Below are positions 9,137-17,950 of a DNA stretch of 64,000 bases, in pieces; position 1 is the stretch's first letter; the number at the start of each line of letters is the position of its first letter. The position numbers were made by a program, and so were the translations under genes. The stretch is from CAWDMN01 sp963803155 (GTDB lineage: Bacteria; Acidobacteriota; Terriglobia; Versatilivoradales; Versatilivoraceae), in assembly GCA_963803155.1 (NCBI GenBank), contig CAWDMN010000059.1:186001-250000 (forward strand), given 5' to 3'. The notes under the pieces were generated by a model. It made no database searches. It had not been told where the DNA came from and saw only the letters and a list, made by a program, of their open reading frames with translations.

Positions 9137-10192
9137 TTATGCGTGCCGTGTGGCAGAGTACCCAGGGATTTCAAAATTCACGCCTTGGGGAAGATTCGGA
9201 CTGTTTTGGAACCAATATAGTTGATCCTCGACGGACTTCTGCTTGACATTTTCAGGCAAGGTATTCGCCCAGTCTTGCAGAGCCATGTTGCTAAGTTTGC
9301 TGAACTGGCTGGAGTCCATTTTCCCGGCCTCAAGCTGTGGATAAAGATCCTTCCAAACATAATCCGAGACGGCGTTGATTCCCCTGGATGCCAATTCCTT
9401 GTTGGTTCCCAGAGAGAGCCACTTTGAGACAAGCCCGACAAATGGCAAGCCAGCCACGCCAAGCAGAGCGGTAGTTATGGCCGTAGCCGTGCCCGTATGC
9501 CCCTTAACAGAGCCTTCCGCATTGCGGATTTGATCCGAGATATTAGCGCCGGAATCCGTAAGGCCCGCAGCCGTCTGGATGGCATCGAAATTGATGGGAG
9601 ATCCGGTACCGGTTCCCGTGCCGGTAGTTTTGGAAAGGTCTGGAAATTGGACCGCTGGAGGAGGGGTGCTACCGATAGGCACCATGGCATTTTGGCCAAA
9701 GGTGGGAGAAACGAGTTTAGGAGCATTGGCGAACGCAGCTCCCGCTCCAGTCCCATTGCCCGCATTGCCTCGCCCGCCGCCATAGTTGCTCACCATCCGA
9801 GCAAGAGAAGCCATGGCATTGCTACCCTGTTGAACGTAGGGATCGAGATAGGATTGAGCCCCCGATAGTCCTTGTTGAAGGGAGGCTATAGCGTCGTTAG
9901 TACCGGCGCCTTTGGCCTGAAGGGCGTTGGTGAAAGCCCAATTGTTGAGGTCTGAAGAGGTGTCGGCACCCCACTTATTGAGTGCGGTGTCTTGGTTGTA
10001 GGCTTGCTGCTGGATGGGAACGGCTTGCCCATAAACCTGAGCCATTATATTTTGTAATTGGACCGAGGCGGCTTGCCGTTTGGCTTGGATGTCTTTTAAC
10101 GCATCCTGCGAAGTGCCGGAAGCTTTGGAAGCTCCGATCAGGCTGGGTGCGGCTGATGCCGCCAGTTGAAAGATAGGTAGAGACCATGACAT
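9137..10192 (-). CDS. Internal virion/ejection protein (small, P22 gp7 or T7 gp14-like by position)
   Basis: 351 residues from ATG 10192 with GGAGG nine bases upstream. The N-terminus has a hydrophobic stretch (FQLAASAAPSLIGASKAS), followed by a long Gln/Ala-rich helical region (residues 30-130) typical of small ejected proteins of short-tailed phages. The middle is Gly/Pro-rich. A second hydrophobic part near 240-260 (TTALLGVAGLPFVGLV) could cross a membrane. It is the first of the four large proteins of this block. The role is inferred from order and composition only. Confidence 0.55.
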   Translation of the reverse strand: MSWSLPIFQLAASAAPSLIGASKASGTSQDALKDIQAKRQAASVQLQNIMAQVYGQAVPIQQQAYNQDTALNKWGADTSSDLNNWAFTNALQAKGAGTNDAIASLQQGLSGAQSYLDPYVQQGSNAMASLARMVSNYGGGRGNAGNGTGAGAAFANAPKLVSPTFGQNAMVPIGSTPPPAVQFPDLSKTTGTGTGTGSPINFDAIQTAAGLTDSGANISDQIRNAEGSVKGHTGTATAITTALLGVAGLPFVGLVSKWLSLGTNKELASRGINAVSDYVWKDLYPQLEAGKMDSSQFSKLSNMALQDWANTLPENVKQKSVEDQLYWFQNSPNLPQGVNFEIPGYSATRHA

Positions 10193-10257
10193 GGTAAAAC
10201 CTCCAGATGTCTACCAGCCACGGACGCGGCCAACCGACAATTAATATTTGATTTTAT

Positions 10258-10276
10258 TCGTTCGCTTTCCGAACGA
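10258..10276. promoter_or_regulatory. Copy of the dispersed palindrome (TCGTTCGCTTTCCGAACGA)
   Basis: Perfect 7-bp arms (TCGTTCG/CGAACGA) around CTTTC, in the 84-bp gap between two late genes. A near-identical copy lies at 26203. As RNA it could also fold into a small hairpin, but there is no T-run, so it is not a standard terminator. Confidence 0.55.
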
Positions 10277-10507
10277 TTATTTCCCCTTATTCATTTTGCG
10301 GAATTTCAACGAAAGCTTTGCCCGCTCTCCCACTTTTCCTTTGCGTTTAGCCGCTTTCTTCTCCAGAGCTAAAGGGATCTTCTTCCCTTGAGGCAAACCA
10401 AGATCCCGGTGAAGCTGTCCCTTTTTTAAGTCCTTGGGAATCCAGTTGTCTTTGGTGTCTCCCGGCGTTAGCGTGTCTTTAGCGGCATCTACCATTGCAT
10501 TGCTCAT
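10277..10507 (-). CDS. Small basic protein of unknown function
   Basis: 76 residues, very rich in Lys and Arg, especially after residue 40 (KKAAKRKGKVGERAKLS). It is probably nucleic-acid binding or a packaged basic peptide. Its ATG overlaps the stop of the upstream gene (ATGA). No family is recognised. The coding case rests on the overlap with neighbours and consistent amino-acid composition. Confidence 0.55.
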   Translation of the reverse strand: MSNAMVDAAKDTLTPGDTKDNWIPKDLKKGQLHRDLGLPQGKKIPLALEKKAAKRKGKVGERAKLSLKFRKMNKGK

Positions 10508-10932
10508 TTTATTTTCCCCTCTTTTTTGGTGAAATCTTCAATCAGGGCTTCATCGTTCGTGGCCTGAATCTTTTCGGCCAATTTGGGTTGTAGGCTCGGG
10601 TTGCGTTTCCCATACCCTTCCACGAGAAATCGCCGCGTCATGGCTTTCAGCACGTTTTCTTTTTCCTGCTGGCTGAAATACGGAATGCCATCAGTCAAGG
10701 CACAATCCAGGCAATAATGATTTGTATAACCTGCTTTACTATTGGGTACATGCACAACCTCATCGAATCCGCTAGGATGGACGATGGAGACACAGGATTG
10801 ATCTAAAATAATTGGTTCTTTTGAGGCATTGATGGATCTTCCGCATTTATCGCAGGCAAAAATTTGGATGTCTACCGAATCTATTTCCCCATTACCCAAT
10901 GGAATGTCAACCGTGATTGTCTTAAAGCTCAT
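10504..10932 (-). CDS. Zinc-ribbon-like protein of unknown function
   Basis: 142 residues. CDKCG near residue 28 and CLDC near residue 76 form a four-cysteine pair that should bind zinc. The N-terminus (TITVDIPLGNGEIDSVDI) is beta-rich. The C-terminal third is helical and charged. It lies between the fibre genes and the ejection genes, so a virion-assembly or late regulatory role is possible. No named family is recognised. Confidence 0.6.
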   Translation of the reverse strand: MSFKTITVDIPLGNGEIDSVDIQIFACDKCGRSINASKEPIILDQSCVSIVHPSGFDEVVHVPNSKAGYTNHYCLDCALTDGIPYFSQQEKENVLKAMTRRFLVEGYGKRNPSLQPKLAEKIQATNDEALIEDFTKKEGKIK

Positions 10933-10933
10933 A

Positions 10934-11962
10934 TCAACCTATCCTTTCGACCGCGACTAATCCGCCGCCGCCCGCCCCCGAGACCGCCGTGGACGAAGCG
11001 CCAGAACTAACCCCGCCTGAGCCGCCCCCTCCTATTCCTCCAGGGACTCCATAAATTGATCCGGATGTAGCCGCCGAACCCGCGCCACCACCGCCCGCGC
11101 ATATTCCAGCCGTGTATGCAGGGGCCGCCGTCAATGTGCCGATAGCATTCGCGCCCGCTCCGAATCCTAAATGATTGGTCGTCGAACCCGCTCCTCCTGC
11201 CCCCCCGACGGACCTGAAAGGATCGGTCAAGGAAGCGAAGCCTCGTGTGACCCTGGCCAAGCCATCCCCGTTGTTTACATAGGAATCGTTTAATCCGGAA
11301 ACCCCCACGGAGTTTCCCGTATCTGCGGCCCCGCCGAACCCGCCGCCTAAACCTGTAGCGCCATTTCCCGCATTGCCCCCAGCTCCGCCAATACCGCCGC
11401 CGCCGCCTTGACTGAGCGATGAACTTGACGCCGTAGCATTGCCCCCAGCTCCACCAGTCCCATATACTGACCCCGCCGAGCCCCCGCCACCACCATTGCG
11501 GATTGCGGCTGTATAAGAGGCCGATCCACCAGCCCCGCCCGTCGAGTTAATGTCTCCACCGCTTGCCGTCCCACCGGCCCCACCGGTTTGGGTAGAGTTT
11601 GACTGAGTTCCCTTAACACCACCACCCGCCACCATATTCAGACTGCGAGCCGCGCAGACAATTGAGGATTGAGCCCCATCGTTGCCATTCGCCCCAGTGC
11701 TGCTAACGGCAACTCCGCCAGTCCCCACGGTGATTGTCAACACGTCCCCGCCGACCAGAATTATCTCTTTCTCGCAAAACGCTCCACCGCCGCCACCCGA
11801 AGCGACTCCATTTGCGGCAGCTTTAGCCGCTCCAGAGCCCCCGCCACCGATAGCGGTTAGCCGGTAAAGCCCTGTATAGGGAATGGTCAAAGATTTGTTG
11901 GAGGCGAATAGTTGGGCACAAGAACGGCCCGCATAGCTCATGAATTGTTTAAGGGTGCTCAT
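10934..11962 (-). CDS. Polyglycine-rich adhesin/tail-tip protein
   Basis: 342 residues starting at ATG 11962 with GGAGG six bases upstream. Almost the whole protein after residue 35 is made of GGGGG, GGAGG and GGxGG blocks separated by short loops. This arrangement is known from receptor-binding tail tips (gp38-type polyglycine-II sandwiches), in which glycine helices pack and the loops bind receptor. A short non-glycine head (residues 1-35) would attach to the virion. It overlaps the upstream fibre gene by 4 bp, so the two probably act together at the tail end. The alternative is a generic Gly-rich structural protein. Confidence 0.6.
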   Translation of the reverse strand: MSTLKQFMSYAGRSCAQLFASNKSLTIPYTGLYRLTAIGGGGSGAAKAAANGVASGGGGGAFCEKEIILVGGDVLTITVGTGGVAVSSTGANGNDGAQSSIVCAARSLNMVAGGGVKGTQSNSTQTGGAGGTASGGDINSTGGAGGSASYTAAIRNGGGGGSAGSVYGTGGAGGNATASSSSLSQGGGGGIGGAGGNAGNGATGLGGGFGGAADTGNSVGVSGLNDSYVNNGDGLARVTRGFASLTDPFRSVGGAGGAGSTTNHLGFGAGANAIGTLTAAPAYTAGICAGGGGAGSAATSGSIYGVPGGIGGGGSGGVSSGASSTAVSGAGGGGLVAVERIG

Positions 11963-13617
11963 GCTATCCTCCAGCCGTTGGTTGCATCCGAATAAACCAG
12001 CCCTATGGCGATATTGTTGGTTGCGATAATCATATCCTCAGCCAAGCCCATGATTTTCAGCCCATTCCGACCCACGGTTAGATTTTTAGCGGCAAACGAT
12101 CCCGTGCCGTCAGCAATGTATACCTGAGCCCCCGCCGCGGGAGATCCAGGCAGTGTAAGGGTAAAAGCCGCCCCGCTGGTGTCGCAGACATAGCCGTTTT
12201 TATCGACCGCATTAGTAGCGTCACTCACTACGGACCACGTGAGTCCGCCACCAAGATTGCTGATCAGCACTTTTTTGTTGGCTGTAGCGCTTGCGTCATA
12301 GGCAACAACATAATCGGCGGCCGCATCTGGAGCCGAATCGGCGTTTAGTCCCGTGATGTCCACCTTCAAAGAGTCATCAACCGCTGTTTCGATCTGATCC
12401 ACCGTTTTATTTGGCGTCCCGGTGCTTAACCGACTGTTGGCATCTAACGCAGTGTAGGCCCGGCCAGCCCCTGTATATCCGGACAAGGGAACAGCCATCC
12501 GAGTTTGAGCCGCATTATCGGCGATGTTATCGAGATCCTTATTGGATACTCCCAATGAGCTAAGATCGATCCGATTAGCGCTATCCACGGCGGTTTTAAT
12601 AACGGATGTCCTGGCCAACCCCGCTGGGATATGGTCTAGGTTTTTAATGGTGTTGAATGTCCGCTTTGTGTCGGCCAGATATCTAATAAGCCCGCGCCAA
12701 TCGCCTTCTCGGGGCACCTGCAAGGCGTCCAAAGCGTTAAAAGGATCTGGCACCGTGGCTTCCGAATACGATAATTCTTTATCTGGCCCCACTAAATTGA
12801 ATCGGCCTGTCTCAGCCAGCAAACAATATGTCCGGGATAAAGCAGCATCATTCCCAACTAATGTAAACGCGCCTGTTTCCGCGTCCATCCTATATCCGCA
12901 ATTGAGGATGGCGTCTTTAAAGGAGAGGTTAAATTGAGCCGTGGCAGCATTCAGTCTATATGTGCGGCCAAAAGTTACATCAGGCCCCGCCAGGGTAAAT
13001 ACTCCGGTTTCGGCGTCAAGGCTTACCACGGCCCTTGTATAGGTCAGCACGCATTTCCCGCCGCTTCCGCCACGGTTGCCGCCACCTCCGCCGCCAGGAG
13101 CATAACCGGCATGATTTGCATCGCCGCCATTACCGCCAAAAGTTCCACCAGAACCGCCCGAAGATCCGGAACCGGGAGAGCCATTGCTTGTAACTCCAGC
13201 GGCACCGCCACCGCCGCCCGGAACGCCTATAACAAAATCGCCAGATGCACCATGACCCCCGGAATAGGTTAAATCGCCAATCGATCCACTGCCACCAGCC
13301 CCGCCAAGGCCAGCAGTGGAATAACTCCCATCTCCGCCATTATGACCCCCACTGGCGCGAACTATAACGGTAAAGCCCTTGGCAAACTCGAATCCATCTC
13401 CACGACTATCGGCGGGAACCAAGTTAATGTCATAGGTATCCCCCACGGTTACGGGAAGAGATCCCACCTTTGCATACCCACCGCCCCCTCCTCCACCGCC
13501 CCAGTTATTGCCCGATCCGCCATTGCCGCCCGATCCCCACACTTCGACCTGGATTTCCGAGACCCCGACGGGGACAGTCCAAGAGGAATTAGTTGTGTAT
13601 GTTAAAACCGTGGACAT
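11959..13617 (-). CDS. Tail fibre protein with glycine-rich head and 22-residue repeats
   Basis: 552 residues. Residues 1-190 form a glycine-rich domain starting with a beta segment (WTVPVGVSEIQVEVWG), as in phage glycine-rich fibre domains. Residues about 195-285 hold four 22-residue repeats of the type DAETGxFxLxGxD...RTY. Residues 285-450 carry Asp/Thr-rich short repeats. The last 100 residues (DGTGSFAAKNLTVGRNG) look like a beta-helix or trimeric fibre end. This is the usual layout of a receptor-binding fibre. Start codon at 13617; its ribosome site is weak. Confidence 0.65.
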   Translation of the reverse strand: MSTVLTYTTNSSWTVPVGVSEIQVEVWGSGGNGGSGNNWGGGGGGGGYAKVGSLPVTVGDTYDINLVPADSRGDGFEFAKGFTVIVRASGGHNGGDGSYSTAGLGGAGGSGSIGDLTYSGGHGASGDFVIGVPGGGGGAAGVTSNGSPGSGSSGGSGGTFGGNGGDANHAGYAPGGGGGGNRGGSGGKCVLTYTRAVVSLDAETGVFTLAGPDVTFGRTYRLNAATAQFNLSFKDAILNCGYRMDAETGAFTLVGNDAALSRTYCLLAETGRFNLVGPDKELSYSEATVPDPFNALDALQVPREGDWRGLIRYLADTKRTFNTIKNLDHIPAGLARTSVIKTAVDSANRIDLSSLGVSNKDLDNIADNAAQTRMAVPLSGYTGAGRAYTALDANSRLSTGTPNKTVDQIETAVDDSLKVDITGLNADSAPDAAADYVVAYDASATANKKVLISNLGGGLTWSVVSDATNAVDKNGYVCDTSGAAFTLTLPGSPAAGAQVYIADGTGSFAAKNLTVGRNGLKIMGLAEDMIIATNNIAIGLVYSDATNGWRIA

Positions 13618-13630
13618 TTGGATATCTCGA

Positions 13631-14056
13631 TTATGTGAGAGTCAGCACGCCGTTTGCGTCGTCAAAGTTGATGGTAAAAACCTCGCCTTCTTGCAGTGTG
13701 ATGGCGGCCTCATAGTTGTAGTAGCCAATCAGGTCCTTATTGGCCGCGGAATTGTTGAGCAATACGGCGTACTGGAAAGGTCCGATTGTTCCACTCGAAG
13801 CCGCAATCACTTTATCCGCAATGCACAGCTTATATACTCCACCGGTTTGAGCGGAACTGACGGCAGTCCCACAAGTCAGGCCCCCCGCCGTATATCCGTG
13901 GCCTGAGCTTAAATCGGCTGGCAGATCGGTCTCTACCGCATTCGCGGCATCCGGAGCCGTGGCCAATAGCTGCACATAAAAGGTGTTGGCACCTAGGTTG
14001 TGCTTCCCGTGCGCTATCGCGGCGCTGAAAGGATTGAATTTTACAAAGGTTGCCAT
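13631..14056 (-). CDS. Phage structural protein of a widespread small beta-rich family
   Basis: 141 residues from ATG 14056 with AAGGAG six bases upstream. Motifs HGKHNLGANTF, GYTAGG, IGPFQYAVL and the C-terminal FDDANGVLTL match a common phage protein placed between tail-hub and fibre genes. It is beta-rich and without cysteine-rich sites. It is likely a virion appendage or adaptor between tail and fibre; the exact role is unknown. Confidence 0.65.
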   Translation of the reverse strand: MATFVKFNPFSAAIAHGKHNLGANTFYVQLLATAPDAANAVETDLPADLSSGHGYTAGGLTCGTAVSSAQTGGVYKLCIADKVIAASSGTIGPFQYAVLLNNSAANKDLIGYYNYEAAITLQEGEVFTINFDDANGVLTLT

Positions 14057-14065
14057 ATATACTCC

Positions 14066-15508
14066 TTATCCGTTTTCTACGGTGAACACTTCAAACAGCC
14101 CCGAAATGATACATCTGCAATCCGATCCGCTATAAACTATGCTCCATATGCGGTCAAGATAATTGCCCAGCATGGTTTCCCGCTGTGTGTTGGCGTCAAG
14201 ATCCCCATGCACCCCTAGATTGAGAGTCCTCGCCGTGCTCCAAGCCCCCAACTGATCACGCCAATAGAGACGGGCGGTAGCCGCCACATCGGGATCAGAG
14301 GTTGCACCCCGATTAACTTGCACATCTAGCCGCTTACAAAACTTTCGTTGGTTGGTCCCTCTGCTAATTCGGCCCGAATGCGCCTCGAATTGGATAGGCT
14401 CGCCATCATCATCCAATCCCTCGTGGGTATATAAGTACCCAGTGGCCGCACTGTCTCCGATCAGAAACTTATTCCAGGCCTGAACATATACGCCGCAATT
14501 CATCAGCCAGGGATCGAAGCCGCCATATGTGTATTCAGTCCACAAACCGCTCGACACGTCATAAACCAAGGTCTGATAGAAACCATCTTGCAGTGTCCGC
14601 AGATAATAACCGGGGTTGCCGTTCAATGGAATTTCCCAGGCAAACAGATCCGTGGCGATGTTTTGGGCGCCATCGAGGATTTTCTGAATCGGCTTGCTTA
14701 TCTCCACCAGGGATTTATCCGGGCCGATCATCATGATTTTGAGTTTGCCACTAACCAGGGAGGGGAAGATGATGCTGTCCCCAACTATGGCAACGGCATC
14801 GCCATTAGCACACCCCTTTCCGATAAATCCAGAATCCACCAACGCCATGGGATTAGCCAAAATCCCAGTAGCCCAACTGATTTCAAGCGATTTCGGCCCA
14901 AAGGCATAAAGCAGATCGCCCTTCCAGATCAACGCATTAACGCCATCTGGCAAGCCCTCGTTGTTATATGCTCCATACTTGGCCGTTAAATAAGTTCCAT
15001 TGTCTTCTTTTAGGCAAAATGTAGTGTCTCCGCTCACGCCACCGCTAAGCAATCCATTAGTCACCAGAAAGCCCTTGACGTACGCGATATGGGTTGCTCC
15101 GCTCACAATGTCATCATTGCGGATATAGGTTCCCGCATTGACATAGAAGGCATGTGTCCCATCCACGAACCAGACGTGTGAGCCATCTTCCATGAACCGG
15201 ACTTGACGCCCAGCGGTAGCCATCAGCTTCGCGCCATCGGCTGGAGTGATCTCAGTCTTGGCTCCATTGCTGGCAATAGTCCAAAGCTTGCCGTTGCAGG
15301 CCTTATAAACCGTTCCCGCCACCGACTCATAAACCCCGTCTATGGGGAAGTTCTCTCCGCAATCGACCAGGAAAGTCACCCCTTCCCGCTCATAGACTGA
15401 GCCTTGAGGAGTGAAAAAACCGTCATAGAGAAAGGCTGAGGTTTGTTCGCCTTGTTCACTTTCATCTAGTTCTTGTTGAGGTTTTCCCAGGGTAATCGGT
15501 GCCCTCAT
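14066..15508 (-). CDS. Tail hub / DNA-stabilisation protein, P22 gp10-like
   Basis: 480 residues. An unstructured first 25 residues are followed by regular beta repeats of about 45-60 residues with W, Y and G at blade ends, which suggests a beta-propeller. Length (P22 gp10 has 472) and position right after the gp4-like gene fit the tail hub that plugs the portal after packaging. It overlaps the upstream gene by 4 bp (ATGA). Near the N-terminus the codons for SEQGEQ form one of the 9-bp tandem TTGTTCRCC words. The family assignment is by order and architecture, not a unique motif. Confidence 0.65.
   Translation of the reverse strand: MRAPITLGKPQQELDESEQGEQTSAFLYDGFFTPQGSVYEREGVTFLVDCGENFPIDGVYESVAGTVYKACNGKLWTIASNGAKTEITPADGAKLMATAGRQVRFMEDGSHVWFVDGTHAFYVNAGTYIRNDDIVSGATHIAYVKGFLVTNGLLSGGVSGDTTFCLKEDNGTYLTAKYGAYNNEGLPDGVNALIWKGDLLYAFGPKSLEISWATGILANPMALVDSGFIGKGCANGDAVAIVGDSIIFPSLVSGKLKIMMIGPDKSLVEISKPIQKILDGAQNIATDLFAWEIPLNGNPGYYLRTLQDGFYQTLVYDVSSGLWTEYTYGGFDPWLMNCGVYVQAWNKFLIGDSAATGYLYTHEGLDDDGEPIQFEAHSGRISRGTNQRKFCKRLDVQVNRGATSDPDVAATARLYWRDQLGAWSTARTLNLGVHGDLDANTQRETMLGNYLDRIWSIVYSGSDCRCIISGLFEVFTVENG
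15443..15459. promoter_or_regulatory. 9-bp tandem half-site pair (TTGTTCGCC TTGTTCAC)
   Basis: Two GTTCRC half-sites at 9-bp spacing inside the start of the gp10-like gene, read there as codons for EQGEQ. Very similar pairs occur at 25363 and 25632; at 25363 the reading frame differs. Possible protein-binding site shared with the dispersed palindromes. Confidence 0.4.
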
Positions 15509-16191
15509 CCTAATACCTCAGTTTGCGTAGGTGCCAATCTTGGAGCCGCACCCGCATTTAAACGTCTGATTATTTGCTTGGCATTTTCCGCTAGTTGATA
15601 ATCTATTTGCTGAGCCTTTTTTTCAAAGTAGGCGTCCAGCCGGAGCCTTAAATTCAGATTGAAGGCCGCCCAATATTTAGCCCCCGCTGATGTGCTTACT
15701 TTCGAATTAACGGAGTCATATAAGGGTTTGATGAAGGTACATACCAACGTGCCAGTTACATTAGTTGGCTTGTCCAGATACAAGCAGGGAGCCACCTCGT
15801 CTTGGTTGTACCATATGGCCGTGGGAGTGCCATCGGTCACTTTGTCAGTGAGCTGGCGATACTCGGCCTCACTCATCACATGCAGAGGGCGTGTATATCC
15901 ATCTCCGTCTTTAAATTGGCAGACAAGCAGATCCGTTGGCCGGGTCGTGTCCCAATCTGCCGGGAGAGTATTGGCAATCAAAACGGAGCTTACTCCGGCC
16001 AAGATATCCTTGGTTTCCCTAACCTTGAGAGCGAGTGTCCTGTCGGCATCCCACTCGGTCAGCATATCCTTAAACTCAGACTCGCCCAATGTCTCTGCAT
16101 CGACGTTGGGGGTTTGTCCGATCGCATGGGATCCGCACCAAAGCAACACACGATCCACCAGAGCTTTTACCGCGGAGTTAGATATCGCCAT
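15505..16191 (-). CDS. Head-to-tail adaptor, P22 gp4-like
   Basis: 228 residues, starting at ATG 16191 with GAGG upstream and overlapping the stop of the upstream glycosyltransferase gene. It is helical at the N-terminus (SAVKALVDRVLLWCG) and in the C-terminal half, with a beta-rich centre. P22 gp4 (166 residues) is the closest role: the first tail accessory protein, binding under the portal. Evidence is order (coat, then adaptor, then tail hub) and overall shape. The insertion of sugar-modifying genes between coat and adaptor is unusual. Confidence 0.6.
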   Translation of the reverse strand: MAISNSAVKALVDRVLLWCGSHAIGQTPNVDAETLGESEFKDMLTEWDADRTLALKVRETKDILAGVSSVLIANTLPADWDTTRPTDLLVCQFKDGDGYTRPLHVMSEAEYRQLTDKVTDGTPTAIWYNQDEVAPCLYLDKPTNVTGTLVCTFIKPLYDSVNSKVSTSAGAKYWAAFNLNLRLRLDAYFEKKAQQIDYQLAENAKQIIRRLNAGAAPRLAPTQTEVLG

Positions 16192-17276
16192 TACAGCACC
16201 TCTTTATAAACATCCATCCACATTTTTGCATTCGTCCGCGCATTGTATTTTTCATTGACGGTCTCATAAGCGGCCCGCCCAATCTGCTTTCTAATGTCAG
16301 CGCTCTCCACCAATGCCGAGATGGCCTCAACCCATGCGCCCAGGTCGTTTTCAACTACCATGGCCATGTTTTGACCATCATACACATCGGAGTATGGAGG
16401 CACGCCAGAACAGATGGAGGGAATACCTAAGCTGGCTAATTCAGCCCATTTCAAAGGGGATTTGCAGACATTAAATCCATTTTGGGTCAATGGTATTAAT
16501 CCAATATCTGGAGACTCCGCAGCCACCGCCAGGGGATAGCAACAGGTATTTCGCCATGGGAGCCTCTTCACCCTGTCCTCAAATCCAGCCAACTTCAGGG
16601 CACCATTCCTGAACTGTTCTCCCATGAGATATAAATGAACGTTGGGATGTTTCCCCATGACCTTTTCAACAGAATCCGCGATCAATTTCAAATCCTCATA
16701 ATGACTAAACCCCCCAGCCCACCAGAGTTTCACAATCGATTCCTCCTTTATCAGAGGGAGGGGTTGCCACTTTTTGAAATCGATGCTGTCAGACAAGATG
16801 GCAATCTCTTTGCAATATTGGCGCATGACATCGGCTAGCCGCTGAGTCGTGCAAGTCACCAGATCCGCGAAGCCCAGGAAATCCTTGAGAGTTTGGTGTC
16901 GGTTGAAATTCTCCTCGATATTGAAACCATGCTGGCCGTCTTTCCAGGCTTCCAGTGGCCCATCAGGAGTGTTAAAGACTACATTTTGTAGACCCCAAAC
17001 TTTGTAGCTCAGGGAATATGGAGATGTCTCGAATGGATTATCCGCGATATCCAAGACCAGCTTCGTGCCATCGTCCTTAAGGAATGCGGCTTTCTCCCTG
17101 TCGCTGAAAACCGCTGGCAGCACGACCACGTCAGCCTTCGTGGCCAAGTGAGCATTCTTGTCGTTGATCTCCAAGACACTGGCAAGGCCCAGCTCATCCA
17201 ACAGCTTTAGAGGCTGTTCGATCCGATAAAATACAAGGCCGTCTCGTTGTCCACCGATTGCATAAGCAATTCGCAT
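16191..17276 (-). CDS. GT4-like glycosyltransferase
   Basis: 361 residues, GT-B fold by pattern. The N-terminus MRIAYAIGGQRDGLVFYRI is typical, WWAGGFSHYEDL marks the start of the second Rossmann domain, and SPLKWAELASLGIP near 270 is the usual E-x7-E-like nucleotide-sugar loop (glutamate in KWAEL). It belongs to a phage cassette with a methyltransferase-like gene just upstream, in the middle of the structural operon. The substrate is unknown. A virion-glycosylation role is possible because it is co-expressed with structural genes; lysogenic surface conversion is the other option. Confidence 0.72.
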   Translation of the reverse strand: MRIAYAIGGQRDGLVFYRIEQPLKLLDELGLASVLEINDKNAHLATKADVVVLPAVFSDREKAAFLKDDGTKLVLDIADNPFETSPYSLSYKVWGLQNVVFNTPDGPLEAWKDGQHGFNIEENFNRHQTLKDFLGFADLVTCTTQRLADVMRQYCKEIAILSDSIDFKKWQPLPLIKEESIVKLWWAGGFSHYEDLKLIADSVEKVMGKHPNVHLYLMGEQFRNGALKLAGFEDRVKRLPWRNTCCYPLAVAAESPDIGLIPLTQNGFNVCKSPLKWAELASLGIPSICSGVPPYSDVYDGQNMAMVVENDLGAWVEAISALVESADIRKQIGRAAYETVNEKYNARTNAKMWMDVYKEVL

Positions 17277-17288
17277 TCTATAATCCTT

Positions 17289-17597
17289 TTACTTTATCAA
17301 TTCGACTTGGCCATTCGACACAGTGACATAGGTAAAATGCGGAAGATCCACATCCTCTGAAAGACGGCCAAAGGACCGGAATAAGTCGGGGTGAATCTCA
17401 CGTTTGCAACGTGGGTCATTCCAACAACTCTCCCCAGTAGGACCGCCCACAAACAATTGCCCGCCAGGGGCAAGCGCCTTGTGCAGCCGCTTCACCGCGC
17501 CCACCAGGTCAACTACCCGGTGCAGGATATTGACTTCAATCCGTTCTTCCGTTCCATCCGGCAACTTCTGCAACCCTTGCTCAGTCTCAATCTTCAT
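17289..17597 (-). CDS. Short methyltransferase-like protein (C-terminal half only)
   Basis: 102 residues. The block LHKALAPGGQLFVGGPTGES resembles motif post-II of class I SAM methyltransferases, followed by a proline- and Phe-rich end as in methyltransferase C-termini. The SAM-binding glycine-rich motif I is absent. The protein is therefore either a truncated, non-catalytic relative or the partner of another subunit. It lies 12 bp upstream of the GT4-like gene in the same operon. Confidence 0.5.
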   Translation of the reverse strand: MKIETEQGLQKLPDGTEERIEVNILHRVVDLVGAVKRLHKALAPGGQLFVGGPTGESCWNDPRCKREIHPDLFRSFGRLSEDVDLPHFTYVTVSNGQVELIK

Positions 17598-17603
17598 ACA
17601 ATC

Positions 17604-17942
17604 TCACTTGATGATAAAATTTGACCTGTTTGGGTGATCCTGAGCCACCTTACAAGCTTGGGCAAATCCATCCCCTTCCGTGTTTAACCACTTGTTAATA
17701 GGATGGTCCTTCCAATCCGTGCATTTATGCATATCCGGATTGAGTTTGAGTAGATATCCATATATATAGTCAGGGATAACCGCAACCAGTTGCATATCTC
17801 CAGCCCGGCCCTTTTGATATCCATTGTCTAACCGCTCTCTCTCAAACTGAACCGCCTTCAAATGTTCCGTGGGATCAAAAGCGATTCTGACCTTGGCGCC
17901 CTCTTTGTCTTGGATAAATGGTTTGCTTCTTCCGAATAGCAT
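17604..17942 (-). CDS. Phage protein of unknown function
   Basis: 112 residues starting at ATG 17942 with GGAG upstream. It is hydrophilic with a central hydrophobic strand (DMQLVAVIPDYIYGYLLKLNPD). No motif is recognised. It sits tightly between the HNH gene and the methyltransferase-like gene, 6-8 bp on each side, which supports real translation. It may serve the sugar-modifying cassette. Confidence 0.5.
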   Translation of the reverse strand: MLFGRSKPFIQDKEGAKVRIAFDPTEHLKAVQFERERLDNGYQKGRAGDMQLVAVIPDYIYGYLLKLNPDMHKCTDWKDHPINKWLNTEGDGFAQACKVAQDHPNRSNFIIK

Positions 17943-17950
17943 GGTCTCTC

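Noticed and set aside
11347..11625. Long frames opposite and beside the glycine-rich genes
   Set aside because: GC-rich glycine codons create long shadow frames; no ribosome site or domain.
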